A DNA stretch of 22,792 bases from a virus. The stretch's first letter is position 1; every line of letters begins with the position of its first letter. The notes beneath the pieces were generated by a model. The model saw only the letters and a list, made by a program, of their open reading frames with translations. It was not told where the DNA came from and made no database searches. Position numbers and translations under genes: made by a program. The stretch is taken from positions 1-22,792 of IMG/VR virus record IMGVR_UViG_3300046007_001111; one strand, given 5' to 3'. Below are positions 8,410 through 16,197 of the stretch, one piece after another.

Positions 8410-8786
8410 GCAGTCACCTCAACCCAAGAGGTTGTGGCCTCATCCCATGAGTAACGCTTGGGGTTCTCGGGAGTGCCAACATCCGTTGGGTACGGTACTG
8501 GAGCATCCCACAGGCAAGTGTCCTCGTTTAGCAACCAAGACGCATAAGGTTTGGGAGGAATGAACGCATCACGCCCCGCATCGTATGTATAGCCTAGTCC
8601 CGCATAGTTCTTACGGAACGGGGTTCCACCTAGAGCGTGTACGCCGCCGTGGGTGTTATACGATGTCTGCTTGTAGACATCACCTGTGCGAGCAGAAAGT
8701 TCTGCCTCTTTGCCGTTGTCCTCGTCACGACCAACCGTGACAAAGATAACGACATTGTTTTCATCAAGTTTTGCAAAATGAGCCAA
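8406..8786 (-). CDS. Conserved aquatic-phage protein of unknown function (MAHFAKLDENNVV type)
   Basis: 126 residues. The opening MAHFAKLDENNVV, the central F-RKNYAGLGYTYDAGRDAFIPPKPYASW and the closing YSWDEATTSWVEV form a pattern I know from many cyanophage and other aquatic phage genomes, usually near tail or fibre genes, without known function. The start is TTG at 8786 with strong AAGGAG 6 nt before it. The many aromatic residues and short strands suggest a beta-rich structural or fibre-associated protein. It is separated by 10 nt from the oxygenase gene and overlaps the next gene by 4 nt. Confidence 0.72.
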   Translation of the reverse strand: MAHFAKLDENNVVIFVTVGRDEDNGKEAELSARTGDVYKQTSYNTHGGVHALGGTPFRKNYAGLGYTYDAGRDAFIPPKPYASWLLNEDTCLWDAPVPYPTDVGTPENPKRYSWDEATTSWVEVTA

Positions 8787-8796
8787 TTGCTTCTCC

Positions 8797-9426
8797 TTAT
8801 TTAAATGGTTTGCCAGTAATCCAGCTTACCAATGAATAGCGTGTTCCCTGTGTTACAGGTGTTACTTCATGTAATACATAAGACGGAAACAATGCTACAT
8901 GACCTTGTTCCCGTTTCATTATTTGTGGTTTATCTTCAAAATAAAGACATAAATCGCCGCCTTTATATGCGTTTGGATCAGATAATTGCAAAGTAAATGA
9001 TAATTTTCTAATTAAAGTTCCTGCCGCTGAATCGGTATGTTTTCCGTATTTTCCGTCAGGAGCAACATATTTTGTAAATTGAAATCCTTCGGTAGCACCA
9101 AATAAATCAAATTTAAAAAATCGTTCATTAAGATCCATAATTATGTCGGTCAAACGGCGATATGCCCAATTCAGATCATCGGATGGGTATAACCAAGCAA
9201 CATTAGATTTGCGAACTGAATTTTTACTACTGTCATTAGTTGTAGCTTGATGCTGAGTGTAAAAATTTCCAATAGAAATAATTTTTTCACATTCTTCTTT
9301 TGTAAAAGCATCGTTGCAATATGACCAATAATGAACAGGATCAAGGTTAAATGCCCAAGCTGGATTTGGAGTTTGTATCCCTTCTGGTTTTAAACGCATC
9401 GGTATGACTTCAGCAATTTTTTGCAT
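8797..9426 (-). CDS. 2-oxoglutarate/Fe(II)-dependent oxygenase (prolyl-4-hydroxylase-like)
   Basis: 209 residues. The iron triad is visible as H130-T-D132 in YGKHTDS and H186 in VLHEVTP. R196 (GTRYSLVSW) is placed to bind 2-oxoglutarate. GGDLCLYF (157-163) and GHVALFPSYVLHE (175-187) are the usual strands of the P4H/PKHD double-stranded beta-helix. Such enzymes hydroxylate protein side chains or other substrates and occur in aquatic phages with unknown targets. The gene follows the glycine-rich fibre gene by 8 nt. The ATG has no clear Shine-Dalgarno; an in-frame ATG at 9399 is an alternative. Four sampled 60-base lines have 25-38% GC against about 53% in a sampled line of the next gene, which suggests separate acquisition. 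The fold and cofactor call is firm; the substrate is unknown. Confidence 0.88.
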   Translation of the reverse strand: MQKIAEVIPMRLKPEGIQTPNPAWAFNLDPVHYWSYCNDAFTKEECEKIISIGNFYTQHQATTNDSSKNSVRKSNVAWLYPSDDLNWAYRRLTDIIMDLNERFFKFDLFGATEGFQFTKYVAPDGKYGKHTDSAAGTLIRKLSFTLQLSDPNAYKGGDLCLYFEDKPQIMKREQGHVALFPSYVLHEVTPVTQGTRYSLVSWITGKPFK

Positions 9427-9434
9427 TTTAGTAT

Positions 9435-12020
9435 TTACGAAAATGTTACCGTTTCAGAAGTTGTTGATGTAGCAGTCACGGTGTAAATCTTAAAGCCTGA
9501 TACCGCAGTCGATAGCGAAGATGTAACACCGCCTGAAAAGGTGGCGGTACGAGTATCTGGAATTTTCATGATAACTACACCAGATCCGCCAGCGCCGCCA
9601 GTTGACGGTTGCCCTCCACCTCCACCCCCGCCACCGCCTGTGTTTGCGGTTCCAGAAGTAGCAGTACCGTTGGTCGTTGTTCCAGCACCTCCACCACCAG
9701 AACCTCCGCTTCCCGCAGCCGTCCATCCACCACCACCGCCGCCACCACCACGGGTAACAGAAGATCCAGTAATTGATGATGCAACACCATTTCCACCAGC
9801 ACCGCCCGTTCCCGCAGTTGTTGTGCTTGCACCAACCGCGCCAGCACCACCCCCGCCACCGCCTCCTTCGTTATTAGTATTTGTTGCAGGCCCAGACGCA
9901 CCGCCTCCAGCGTAACCTTGATTTGCAGTTCCAGCTCCCCCGCTTCCACCTTCTCCTACTACTGCCCCCGCGCCTCCTCCAGAACCTCCTGAATATCCAT
10001 TCCAAGATGGGCCAGATCCTTCTACGTTTGATCTTCCCCTTCCACCGCCTGTTGAAGTAACTGAGGACAAAACAGAATTAGATCCGTTTGTTGGAGCTAA
10101 TGGAGTAGCGGTATTCCCAGCACTACCACCGCCACCAACCGTTACTGTGTATGCAACACCAAGTGCCAATCCTAGTGTGGATTCGGCAGACGCACCTCCA
10201 CCGCTAGTCCCTGCTGATGTTCTATATCCACCCGCGCCACCACCACCAGCGCCTCGATTTGCCGCCCCTCCACCACCGCCCGCAATAACCAAGAAATCAA
10301 CAGTTACTTCTCTTGCAAAAGTTACGGTCTCACTCGTTGTCGATGTTGCGGTCACAGAGTAGATGTTGAATCCACCAGAAGTAGACAGAGATGAAGTTAC
10401 GCCGCTAGAAAATGATGCGCCTACATAGCTAGGTACTTTGATAATGACAATTCCAGATGACCCAGAGCCGCCGGGTCTCCCGCCGCCTTCGTTACCGGAA
10501 CCGCCACCACCAGAGCCACGATTTGCTATTGAAGCGTTGCCGCCATCAGCCCCACCAAGCCCACCGCCTCCTGAGCCAGCACCAGCGCCACCACCAGAAC
10601 CACCTGAACCCGTGTATCCGCCACCGCCACCGCCACCAGCGTAGGCTACCGATGACCCTGTAATTGAATTATTTGTGCTTGAACCGCCATTACCGCCAAC
10701 CTGAAGGCTTGGAACATTAGCACCAACACCGCCAGAACCACCACCACCAGCACCTGAAGCAAAGTTTCCAAAGCACCCGCCACCATTGTTTCCTTGTGAT
10801 GGACTTGTACTTGGTGTATTTCCAGCGCCCCCTGCGTTTCCGTTTGGTGGGCCACTTCCCCCTCCTGAACCCCCTGCCAATCCTTGCCCTGTTGGTTCAG
10901 CATATCCACCACCACCCCCAGCGGAAGTAAACGTTGAAAATACGGAATTTGAACCAGAAGAACCTCGTCCTCCAGATGTTCCACCCGCACCACCTCCACC
11001 TACTGTGACTGTGTAAGCAAGCCCAAAGACAATAGATTGTGTCGTGCTAGTTCTGTATCCACCCGCACCACCGCCACCGGCTCCGTTTGAATTAAAATTT
11101 CCACCTCCACCGCCACCACCTCCAGCCACCACTAGCAAATCGCTAATAGATGCGCCAGCAAAAAAAGTAACAGTCTCGCTAGTAGTAGATGTAGCCGTTA
11201 CTGTGTATACGTTAAACCCAGCAACCGCAGTAGATAAAGTTGAAGTTACACCAGATGAGAATGAGGCATAGTGCGTAGATGGGATTTTGATGATAACGAT
11301 ACCGGAGCCGCCTTGACCAGCAGTTCCGCTAACCGAGTTATTTGCACCGCCGCCGCCACCGCCACCCCCTGTGTTGGCAGTTCCTGATGTTCCACTACCG
11401 CCATCTGCTCCACCCGCACCACCTCCATCAGATGCAGTTCCAGCAGTTCCACCGCCATAGGTTGCTCCACCCCCCCCTCCAGCACGGGTTACTGATGAAC
11501 CTGTGATTGAAGAAGCCGTTCCAGAACCACCATTACCACCATTAGAAGAAGAACCATTTGTGCCAACGGCTCCAGCACCTCCACCACCTCCAGAGCCATA
11601 AAAAAGACCACCACTAAATCCCGCGCCTCCATTATTACCTTGAGATGGAGATGTTGATGGAGTGTTTCCAGAACCGCCGCCAGATGGCGCACCCCAACCC
11701 CTTCCACCGCCGCCTGAACCACCATTTCCACCGGGAGCAGCACCTCTGCCGCCTCCAGCAGAAGTATTGACCCCAAATACAGAATTGGAACCTGCAGTGC
11801 CTGTACCACCACCGGCACCAACGGTAACCGTAAATGCGGTTCCAACCGTTAAAGTCTGAGAAGTAAATGCACGATAACCTCCCGCACCTCCACCACCTCC
11901 GCACAATGAACCAGCAACACCAGATTCTCCACCGCCACCACCCGCTACAACAAGAAAGTCAGCAAGGACAGATGGAGCCGCTTGGCCTCCAGCCAACAGG
12001 ATTTGGAATATACCCGTCAT
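9435..12020 (-). CDS. Glycine-rich triplicated adhesin-like tail protein
   Basis: 861 residues, dominated by Gly, Ser, Ala and Thr, with runs of up to nine Gly. After a short N-terminus come three modules of about 270-290 residues. Each begins D-(F/L)-LV(V/I)AGGGGG and GGGGAGGYR, continues with long Gly-rich loops and ends (I/V)V(I/M)K(I/V)P followed by a conserved beta cap finishing TATSTTSETVTF. This matches the phage glycine-rich domain class. Gly-rich loops packed as polyglycine-II sheets are known from receptor-binding adhesins such as T-even/S16 gp38, a plausible structural analogue, not a shown homologue. It directly follows the tail fibre stop (TAA then ATG, no gap) with only a weak, distant GGGA, so translation is probably coupled. 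The likely role is a distal tail or fibre adhesin. Confidence 0.8.
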   Translation of the reverse strand: MTGIFQILLAGGQAAPSVLADFLVVAGGGGGESGVAGSLCGGGGGAGGYRAFTSQTLTVGTAFTVTVGAGGGTGTAGSNSVFGVNTSAGGGRGAAPGGNGGSGGGGRGWGAPSGGGSGNTPSTSPSQGNNGGAGFSGGLFYGSGGGGGAGAVGTNGSSSNGGNGGSGTASSITGSSVTRAGGGGGATYGGGTAGTASDGGGAGGADGGSGTSGTANTGGGGGGGGANNSVSGTAGQGGSGIVIIKIPSTHYASFSSGVTSTLSTAVAGFNVYTVTATSTTSETVTFFAGASISDLLVVAGGGGGGGGNFNSNGAGGGGAGGYRTSTTQSIVFGLAYTVTVGGGGAGGTSGGRGSSGSNSVFSTFTSAGGGGGYAEPTGQGLAGGSGGGSGPPNGNAGGAGNTPSTSPSQGNNGGGCFGNFASGAGGGGSGGVGANVPSLQVGGNGGSSTNNSITGSSVAYAGGGGGGGYTGSGGSGGGAGAGSGGGGLGGADGGNASIANRGSGGGGSGNEGGGRPGGSGSSGIVIIKVPSYVGASFSSGVTSSLSTSGGFNIYSVTATSTTSETVTFAREVTVDFLVIAGGGGGAANRGAGGGGAGGYRTSAGTSGGGASAESTLGLALGVAYTVTVGGGGSAGNTATPLAPTNGSNSVLSSVTSTGGGRGRSNVEGSGPSWNGYSGGSGGGAGAVVGEGGSGGAGTANQGYAGGGASGPATNTNNEGGGGGGGAGAVGASTTTAGTGGAGGNGVASSITGSSVTRGGGGGGGGWTAAGSGGSGGGGAGTTTNGTATSGTANTGGGGGGGGGQPSTGGAGGSGVVIMKIPDTRTATFSGGVTSSLSTAVSGFKIYTVTATSTTSETVTFS
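9438..11960 (-). repeat. Three tandem glycine-rich modules
   Basis: Approximate units are 11163-11960, 10317-11141 and 9438-10298. Shared anchors are the opening LV(V/I)AGGGGG strand, GGGGAGGYR, a YTVTVG-like strand, NTPSTSPSQGNN (units 1 and 2), SSITGSSVTR-like strands and the cap SGVTS(T/S)LST...GF(N/K)(V/I)Y(T/S)VTATSTTSETVTF. The cap protein sequence is nearly invariant, yet its codons differ widely, so the triplication is old or maintained by protein-level selection rather than recent copying. Confidence 0.85.
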
Positions 12021-14834
12021 TTAGGACACATTCCCTGTCAGTACGCAGACCGTTCCAGAGATAAATAACACGGTACATACACCCCTAGTTGCAAGGGTCA
12101 CGGTAGCCTTATCTGTGTCAGTTCCCGCAATATAAGCGGTCGTGATTGTGCAAGTAATCGTGATGTTGCCGGTCGTGTTATTGAAGATTGATACCGCATC
12201 CCCAGCCGCAAAGGTTGAGTTAGGAATCGTAATCGACCCGCCAGTTCCTACGCCAACAAACTCACCAATGTCACCCAAAGCTAGGGTGTATGAGGTTGTC
12301 TTATCTGACCCTGACTGCGGAATGTTTAGATAACCAATGCTTGAGCTAGTCGGGGGGAAAGTCATGGTCGTGCTATCCGTACCCGCAAGGGTTAGGGTGT
12401 TGCTAACCGACAAGGTCTTGCCGTTAGTGACCGTTAGCGTTCCCGTACTGCTAGAGATTGTCAGGCCGTTGACGCTAGTTGCGGTCGCAGCTCCGATATT
12501 GGGAGTAGTCAGAGATGGGCTGGTCGCAAACACTAAAGAACCAGAACCCGTCTCGTCTGTAACCGCCGCAGCTAGATTTGCAGATGACGGGGTTCCAAGC
12601 CAAGTTGCTACACCAGTACCGAGAGATGTCAGTCCAGTTCCACCGTAAGCCGTTCCAAGCGCATTTGTTGGGGTCAGGCTTGTAGCCGTTAACGCACCTG
12701 TGCTTGGGTTAAATTGGAGCTTGGTAGACGATACATCCAGGGTGGTTTCGTTACCGGTCGTAAGGTTTGAAAATGTTATGTAACGGGTCGCATTGGTTGT
12801 GGTGTCATCGGTAATCGTCACCCCAGAGACATCGCTTGACCAAGTAGGAACCCCAGAGGCTAGTTTTAGAACCTGACCGTCTGTGCCAGCCGCAAGGAAC
12901 GTGGTCGTGTTTGTTGCTGATTGATACGGTAGAGAACCGGTCGCACCACCAGCAAGGCTAGTAGCCAACCCAGCCGTGACTGATGACGGGGCTCTGCTCT
13001 CCCAACGTGCGTCCGTGTTATCCCAAACGATTAAATCATTGTCTGATGGGCTTGGTGCGTAGACGTTTGACAGGTCGTTTAACCGTGGCTCAAACGTAGG
13101 TCTTACAAATAAGATGCCGTTGGTGTTGTCCGCGTGAACGACCGCAGCTACCTGAACCTTGGCGTTTGGCGCATTTGGTACGTTTTTGGTCAGCCCACCC
13201 GTAACCGCAGGGTTGTAATACAAAACGTCCCCGTCAACCCAAGTTTCACTTACAGGGGTTCCAGAGGTGTCAATTCCTTTAACTTCTCCAAAAGACTGAA
13301 CGTAAATCCAGCCGTTGAGAGCCGCCGATTCCTTGGCTATGCCTAAAACGTAGTAGCCGGTAGCCGCAGTCAGACCCGTAGCTGGAGCGCCTAATAAGCC
13401 CCCGGACGATCCTAACGTGCCGGTCAGCATCACGACATTACCCTTAGTAATTGCGGACGATGCCTTGACGCGGTAGTAGCTTTCTTGCGTAAGTTTTAGT
13501 TCTACGTTGTTATTTCCAATCAACTGCAAGGTTTGGGTGTTGTCGTTGTTATTCCAAGACAAGGAGCCCGCACCGCCTACAACTGACGCGGGAGTGATGT
13601 CAAAGTTGACCTCGTTGACGTTTTGCAGCGCACCAGCGTCAGACAGGGTAATTGTTGAGTTCTGAATAACTTTGCCGGTCGTTAGGTCAAACCTTGCAAT
13701 CGCATTATCCGTGGATGATGCTGGGCCGGTTACGTCACCGTAAGTTGTTGGCGTAGCCCAAGTCGGTACACCGCCCGCAACGGTCAAAACCTGACCCGTA
13801 GAGCCGATTCCAACAAAGGTGGTTGCCCCAGCCCCTGATTGGTACGGAACGCTCCCTGTGGCCCCGCCAGCTAGGTTTGTAGACGTTACCGCGTTGGTTG
13901 CATTAGTAGCGGTCGCAGCGTTACCAGAAATCGATCCGGTAATCGTTGCGCTGACCGTCAACCCCGACAGGGTTCCTACCTCGGTAATTCCGGTGTAAGA
14001 GCCTGAAATCCGTGCAGAGTCGATGGTTCCAGAAGTAATTTGGGATGCCGAAATGGCGATATTTGAGTTGCTTGCGCTTGTAATTTGGCCTTGGGCGTTG
14101 ACCGCAAAGACAGGAACCGCTGAAGCGGAACCGTAAGTTGCAGCCGTTACGCCTGTATTTGCTATGTTGAATGTGTCACCTGTGGTCAGCGTTAGGCCGG
14201 TTCCGGCAAAGTAAACGCCACCAACAGAGAAGTTATTCCAGTTAACCGCGGTAACCCCAAGAGTACCTCCGGGTTGTGCGGAGCAATACCAAGCCGATCC
14301 AGCTAAACCGCCTTCGGTAACAAACACCAAAGCAGAAATTAATTCATCCCAAGAATTAGTGTCTGGTGACCTAGTCCAAGGGGTTCCAACAATATAAATA
14401 CCGTTGTCGTAAGTGTCGTTTTGGTTCTTGACCAGCACCCTGTCACCCGCAACGACACCAACCGTATCGATGGTCTGAGCGCCTGAGAGGGTGATGTTGG
14501 CCGTTGTGGCAGCAATTACTGGTTGTTTCCAAGAAATGCCCAACGCCAAAGAATCCACATATAGCTTTGTAGTCAGGTCGTTATTGCTGACCGGCTGGTT
14601 TGTGGCGCTGGCCGTTGTAAACGCACCCGCCGCAGGGGTTGTCGTACCAATAGTCGTACTGTTAATCGTACTGTTGGTAATCGTTACCCCGTCCAGGTTG
14701 GGGTTTACGGGGGCGTAAAACGGCAGTCCCGCTGGCCCAATAAACGAAATAATGTCATACGGATACAGGGGCTCAAAGGTTCCCTGGACCGGAACGAAGT
14801 TTGTCGTTATGGTCTTGGCGGTATTGTTAGCCAT
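12021..14834 (-). CDS. Large tail fibre protein
   Basis: 937 residues. The N-terminus (to about 50) is probably the virion-attachment part. Residues ~50-76 have the NSTINSTTIGTTTPAAGAF fibre motif. Residues ~84-205 hold a domain with DLTTKLYVDS and VAGDRVLVKNQNDTYDNGIY, common in environmental phage fibres. Two copies of a LAGGATGS-(V/L)-PYQS...GQVL...GVPTW motif occur at ~321-359 and ~627-665. Between them, ~455-580 looks like a beta-barrel module (AITKGNVVML, GEVKGIDTS, WVDGDVLYY). The C-terminus (~850-937) is a beta-rich cap of the IGEFVGV...ITIPNSTFAAGDAVSIFN type. No intramolecular chaperone or endosialidase motif is seen. AAGGA precedes the ATG by about 6 nt. It probably binds the host surface. 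Confidence 0.85.
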   Translation of the reverse strand: MANNTAKTITTNFVPVQGTFEPLYPYDIISFIGPAGLPFYAPVNPNLDGVTITNSTINSTTIGTTTPAAGAFTTASATNQPVSNNDLTTKLYVDSLALGISWKQPVIAATTANITLSGAQTIDTVGVVAGDRVLVKNQNDTYDNGIYIVGTPWTRSPDTNSWDELISALVFVTEGGLAGSAWYCSAQPGGTLGVTAVNWNNFSVGGVYFAGTGLTLTTGDTFNIANTGVTAATYGSASAVPVFAVNAQGQITSASNSNIAISASQITSGTIDSARISGSYTGITEVGTLSGLTVSATITGSISGNAATATNATNAVTSTNLAGGATGSVPYQSGAGATTFVGIGSTGQVLTVAGGVPTWATPTTYGDVTGPASSTDNAIARFDLTTGKVIQNSTITLSDAGALQNVNEVNFDITPASVVGGAGSLSWNNNDNTQTLQLIGNNNVELKLTQESYYRVKASSAITKGNVVMLTGTLGSSGGLLGAPATGLTAATGYYVLGIAKESAALNGWIYVQSFGEVKGIDTSGTPVSETWVDGDVLYYNPAVTGGLTKNVPNAPNAKVQVAAVVHADNTNGILFVRPTFEPRLNDLSNVYAPSPSDNDLIVWDNTDARWESRAPSSVTAGLATSLAGGATGSLPYQSATNTTTFLAAGTDGQVLKLASGVPTWSSDVSGVTITDDTTTNATRYITFSNLTTGNETTLDVSSTKLQFNPSTGALTATSLTPTNALGTAYGGTGLTSLGTGVATWLGTPSSANLAAAVTDETGSGSLVFATSPSLTTPNIGAATATSVNGLTISSSTGTLTVTNGKTLSVSNTLTLAGTDSTTMTFPPTSSSIGYLNIPQSGSDKTTSYTLALGDIGEFVGVGTGGSITIPNSTFAAGDAVSIFNNTTGNITITCTITTAYIAGTDTDKATVTLATRGVCTVLFISGTVCVLTGNVS

Positions 14835-14843
14835 GATAAATCC

Positions 14844-15176
14844 TTATTCGGTGGCAACCAGCGTAATGTACAGAGTGTTGGTGCCTGATGAGATAGCCTT
14901 TAAATACAGATCCGGTGCGCCGCAATCGATGATCATTGGATAGATCATGTTGGCCGGCAGCACAAATGACCCAGATGCGCCGGTTGCCGCAATTGCTGGG
15001 GTATCCATATTGCTTGAAGTTGTGCCAAATGTTACCGCGGCCTTGCCGGTTCCCGTATTTAGCAGAGCCACACGGTAGGCGCGGGTCGGGGTGTTGGGAA
15101 CGATTTGGAGCGCCGAAGACGCGGCAGTTGTAAGATCCAGAGCATAGGTTGCGCTGAGAATTTTAATTTGATTCAT
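14844..15176 (-). CDS. Small beta-rich virion-associated protein (hypothetical)
   Basis: 110 residues, rich in Thr, Ala and Ser with alternating hydrophobic strands (YRVALLNTGTGKAAVTFG, SFVLPANMIYPMIID, LYLKAISSGTNTLYITLVA). It reads as a compact beta-sandwich, like small decoration or fibre-accessory proteins, but I recognise no specific family. GAGGTG lies 6 nt before the ATG inside the end of the glycosyltransferase gene, a 14-nt overlap. The tail fibre gene follows after 9 nt, so it may be co-translated with and attached to the fibre, or decorate the virion. Confidence 0.62.
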   Translation of the reverse strand: MNQIKILSATYALDLTTAASSALQIVPNTPTRAYRVALLNTGTGKAAVTFGTTSSNMDTPAIAATGASGSFVLPANMIYPMIIDCGAPDLYLKAISSGTNTLYITLVATE

Positions 15177-15876
15177 GGTTCACCTCAGATGTTGGTTGTG
15201 AAATTATCCTACTTTTCAGCCAGTTTCCAATATGTCCTTCGAAGATTTTATTCCCGATATGGCCCATGTTGATTTCTGGGTCGAGCCAGACCTGGCCACC
15301 GATTTCTTTCCACCGTTTACAAAATGAAAAATCCTCGCCGTACTTCCACTTTTTCTCAGTATCGATAAACGATTCAAAAAGGGGGTAAAACTGGTTGTTA
15401 ACGGCCGCATCGTGATGAAAGGTTTCTGGATATGCCTCAATCATCCTCGATATGCAGTTTTTAGTGATTTTTAAAAACCCTGTTGGGACCCGATCCACCT
15501 CTAAAAGTCCCGTCTCGGGGTCAGCTTTTAGGTACTTTCGTTCTTCAATCCAGCCTACGCTAAATTTGATTGGATCAGCCCGCGCTGGGTATGCCCCAGC
15601 CACCAGGTCCACCGGATGGTCAATAAGCCTGCACAGGGCTCCGGCTTCCCAGGCAACATCTGAGTCGATAAACACCAGTTCATCGCAGTCAGAATGATAG
15701 AAATTGGTTGTTATTACGCCTCGGCAGTCGGCAATAAGGGCATTTCCAATGTCATCGACCAGGGTAAACCGGTCGCCGCGCTTAATTAGATTTATGCAAT
15801 CCGTCATTAAAGAGCGCATCGTTCCCATGTGAACCACGCCTGTGTAGGCGGGCATTGCCAACATTATGTGCTTCAT
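15163..15876 (-). CDS. GT-A fold glycosyltransferase-like protein
   Basis: 237 residues. MLAMPAYTGVVHMGTMRSL begins a Rossmann-like GT-A start. A metal-binding DxD motif is at 71-73 (ELVFIDSDVAW), then LVAGAYPARAD, PTGFLKITK (131-139) and GEDFSFCKRWKEIGGQVWLDPEI (180-202), whose ED pair is typical of the acceptor-site/catalytic region. Such enzymes transfer a sugar from a nucleotide sugar; phage versions can modify virion proteins, DNA or host surface sugars. I chose the ATG at 15876 (AGGA 6 nt upstream) over an in-frame GTG at 15903, because the GTG lies inside the preceding terminator. It is the first gene of the tail cassette, just before a small beta protein and the fibre. The substrate cannot be read from sequence. 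Confidence 0.8.
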   Translation of the reverse strand: MKHIMLAMPAYTGVVHMGTMRSLMTDCINLIKRGDRFTLVDDIGNALIADCRGVITTNFYHSDCDELVFIDSDVAWEAGALCRLIDHPVDLVAGAYPARADPIKFSVGWIEERKYLKADPETGLLEVDRVPTGFLKITKNCISRMIEAYPETFHHDAAVNNQFYPLFESFIDTEKKWKYGEDFSFCKRWKEIGGQVWLDPEINMGHIGNKIFEGHIGNWLKSRIISQPTSEVNHESN

Positions 15877-15884
15877 GCGGTTCC

Positions 15885-15922
15885 TAAAAATGAGAAAAGC
15901 CACCCCTTTTGGGGGCGGCCTT
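15885..15922 (-). terminator. Rho-independent terminator after the capsid genes
   Basis: On the minus strand an 8-bp stem GCCGCCCC / GGGGTGGC (one G-U pair) encloses a CAAAA loop, then TTTTCTCATTTTT. The stem is at 15899-15919. Weak A-T and G-U pairs can extend it outward. It lies 23 nt after the stop of the small decoration-like gene and just before the glycosyltransferase start. It would reduce transcription from the head genes into the tail cassette. Confidence 0.85.
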
Positions 15923-15941
15923 CTTGATACATCAAAACATC

Positions 15942-16178
15942 TTAGGCGGTGATGCCAATGTTTTGCAATGCAGTAATGATGCTATTGACCCGAGCGCAAA
16001 CATCAGCCGTGGAGGCCGTTGTAGACACTAGCGGGGTGATAGCACCGGCTTGAACCACGGGGGTCTCGCCGTAAAAACCAACCTCACCTCCAGCGATGCC
16101 GAGTAAAACACCATCGGCTGCACTACCGTTTAATAGGTAGTTGGAGGTTTGGGTACTTGCTGGTCCTGGATTTGCCAT
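15942..16178 (-). CDS. Small head decoration/head-fibre-like protein
   Basis: 78 residues. The sequence SNYLLNGSAADGVLLG...EVGFYGETPVVQAGAITPL followed by a VCARVNSIITALQNIGI helix fits a motif common in phage head-fibre or decoration-type proteins: an FFGxTPVxQ-like strand, then a C-terminal helix thought to trimerise. AGGAA precedes the ATG by about 7 nt. It sits 19 nt after the coat gene and is the last gene before the terminator, which fits a high-copy capsid surface protein. The assignment is by motif and position. Confidence 0.65.
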   Translation of the reverse strand: MANPGPASTQTSNYLLNGSAADGVLLGIAGGEVGFYGETPVVQAGAITPLVSTTASTADVCARVNSIITALQNIGITA

Positions 16179-16197
16179 GATTAAGTTCCTTTCCTAA

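Noticed and set aside
9541-11859. Several plus-strand ORFs with long polyproline runs
   Set aside because: They are the antisense reading of GGN glycine codons in the adhesin gene and have no ribosome sites; the same applies to Arg/Trp-rich readings in other minus-strand frames.
9435-12020. Collagen-like protein as substrate for the neighbouring hydroxylase
   Set aside because: The glycine-rich sequence lacks a regular Gly-X-Y repeat and has few prolines in the Gly-rich parts, so it is not collagen-like.
15877-15903. Upstream GTG start adding nine residues to the glycosyltransferase
   Set aside because: The GTG is inside the terminator stem and has no separate ribosome site, while the ATG at 15876 has AGGA at proper spacing.
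15924-15935. TTGAT-AC-ATCAA inverted repeat before the terminator
   Set aside because: Short arms, no promoter elements beside it, and explained well enough as spacer before the terminator stem.
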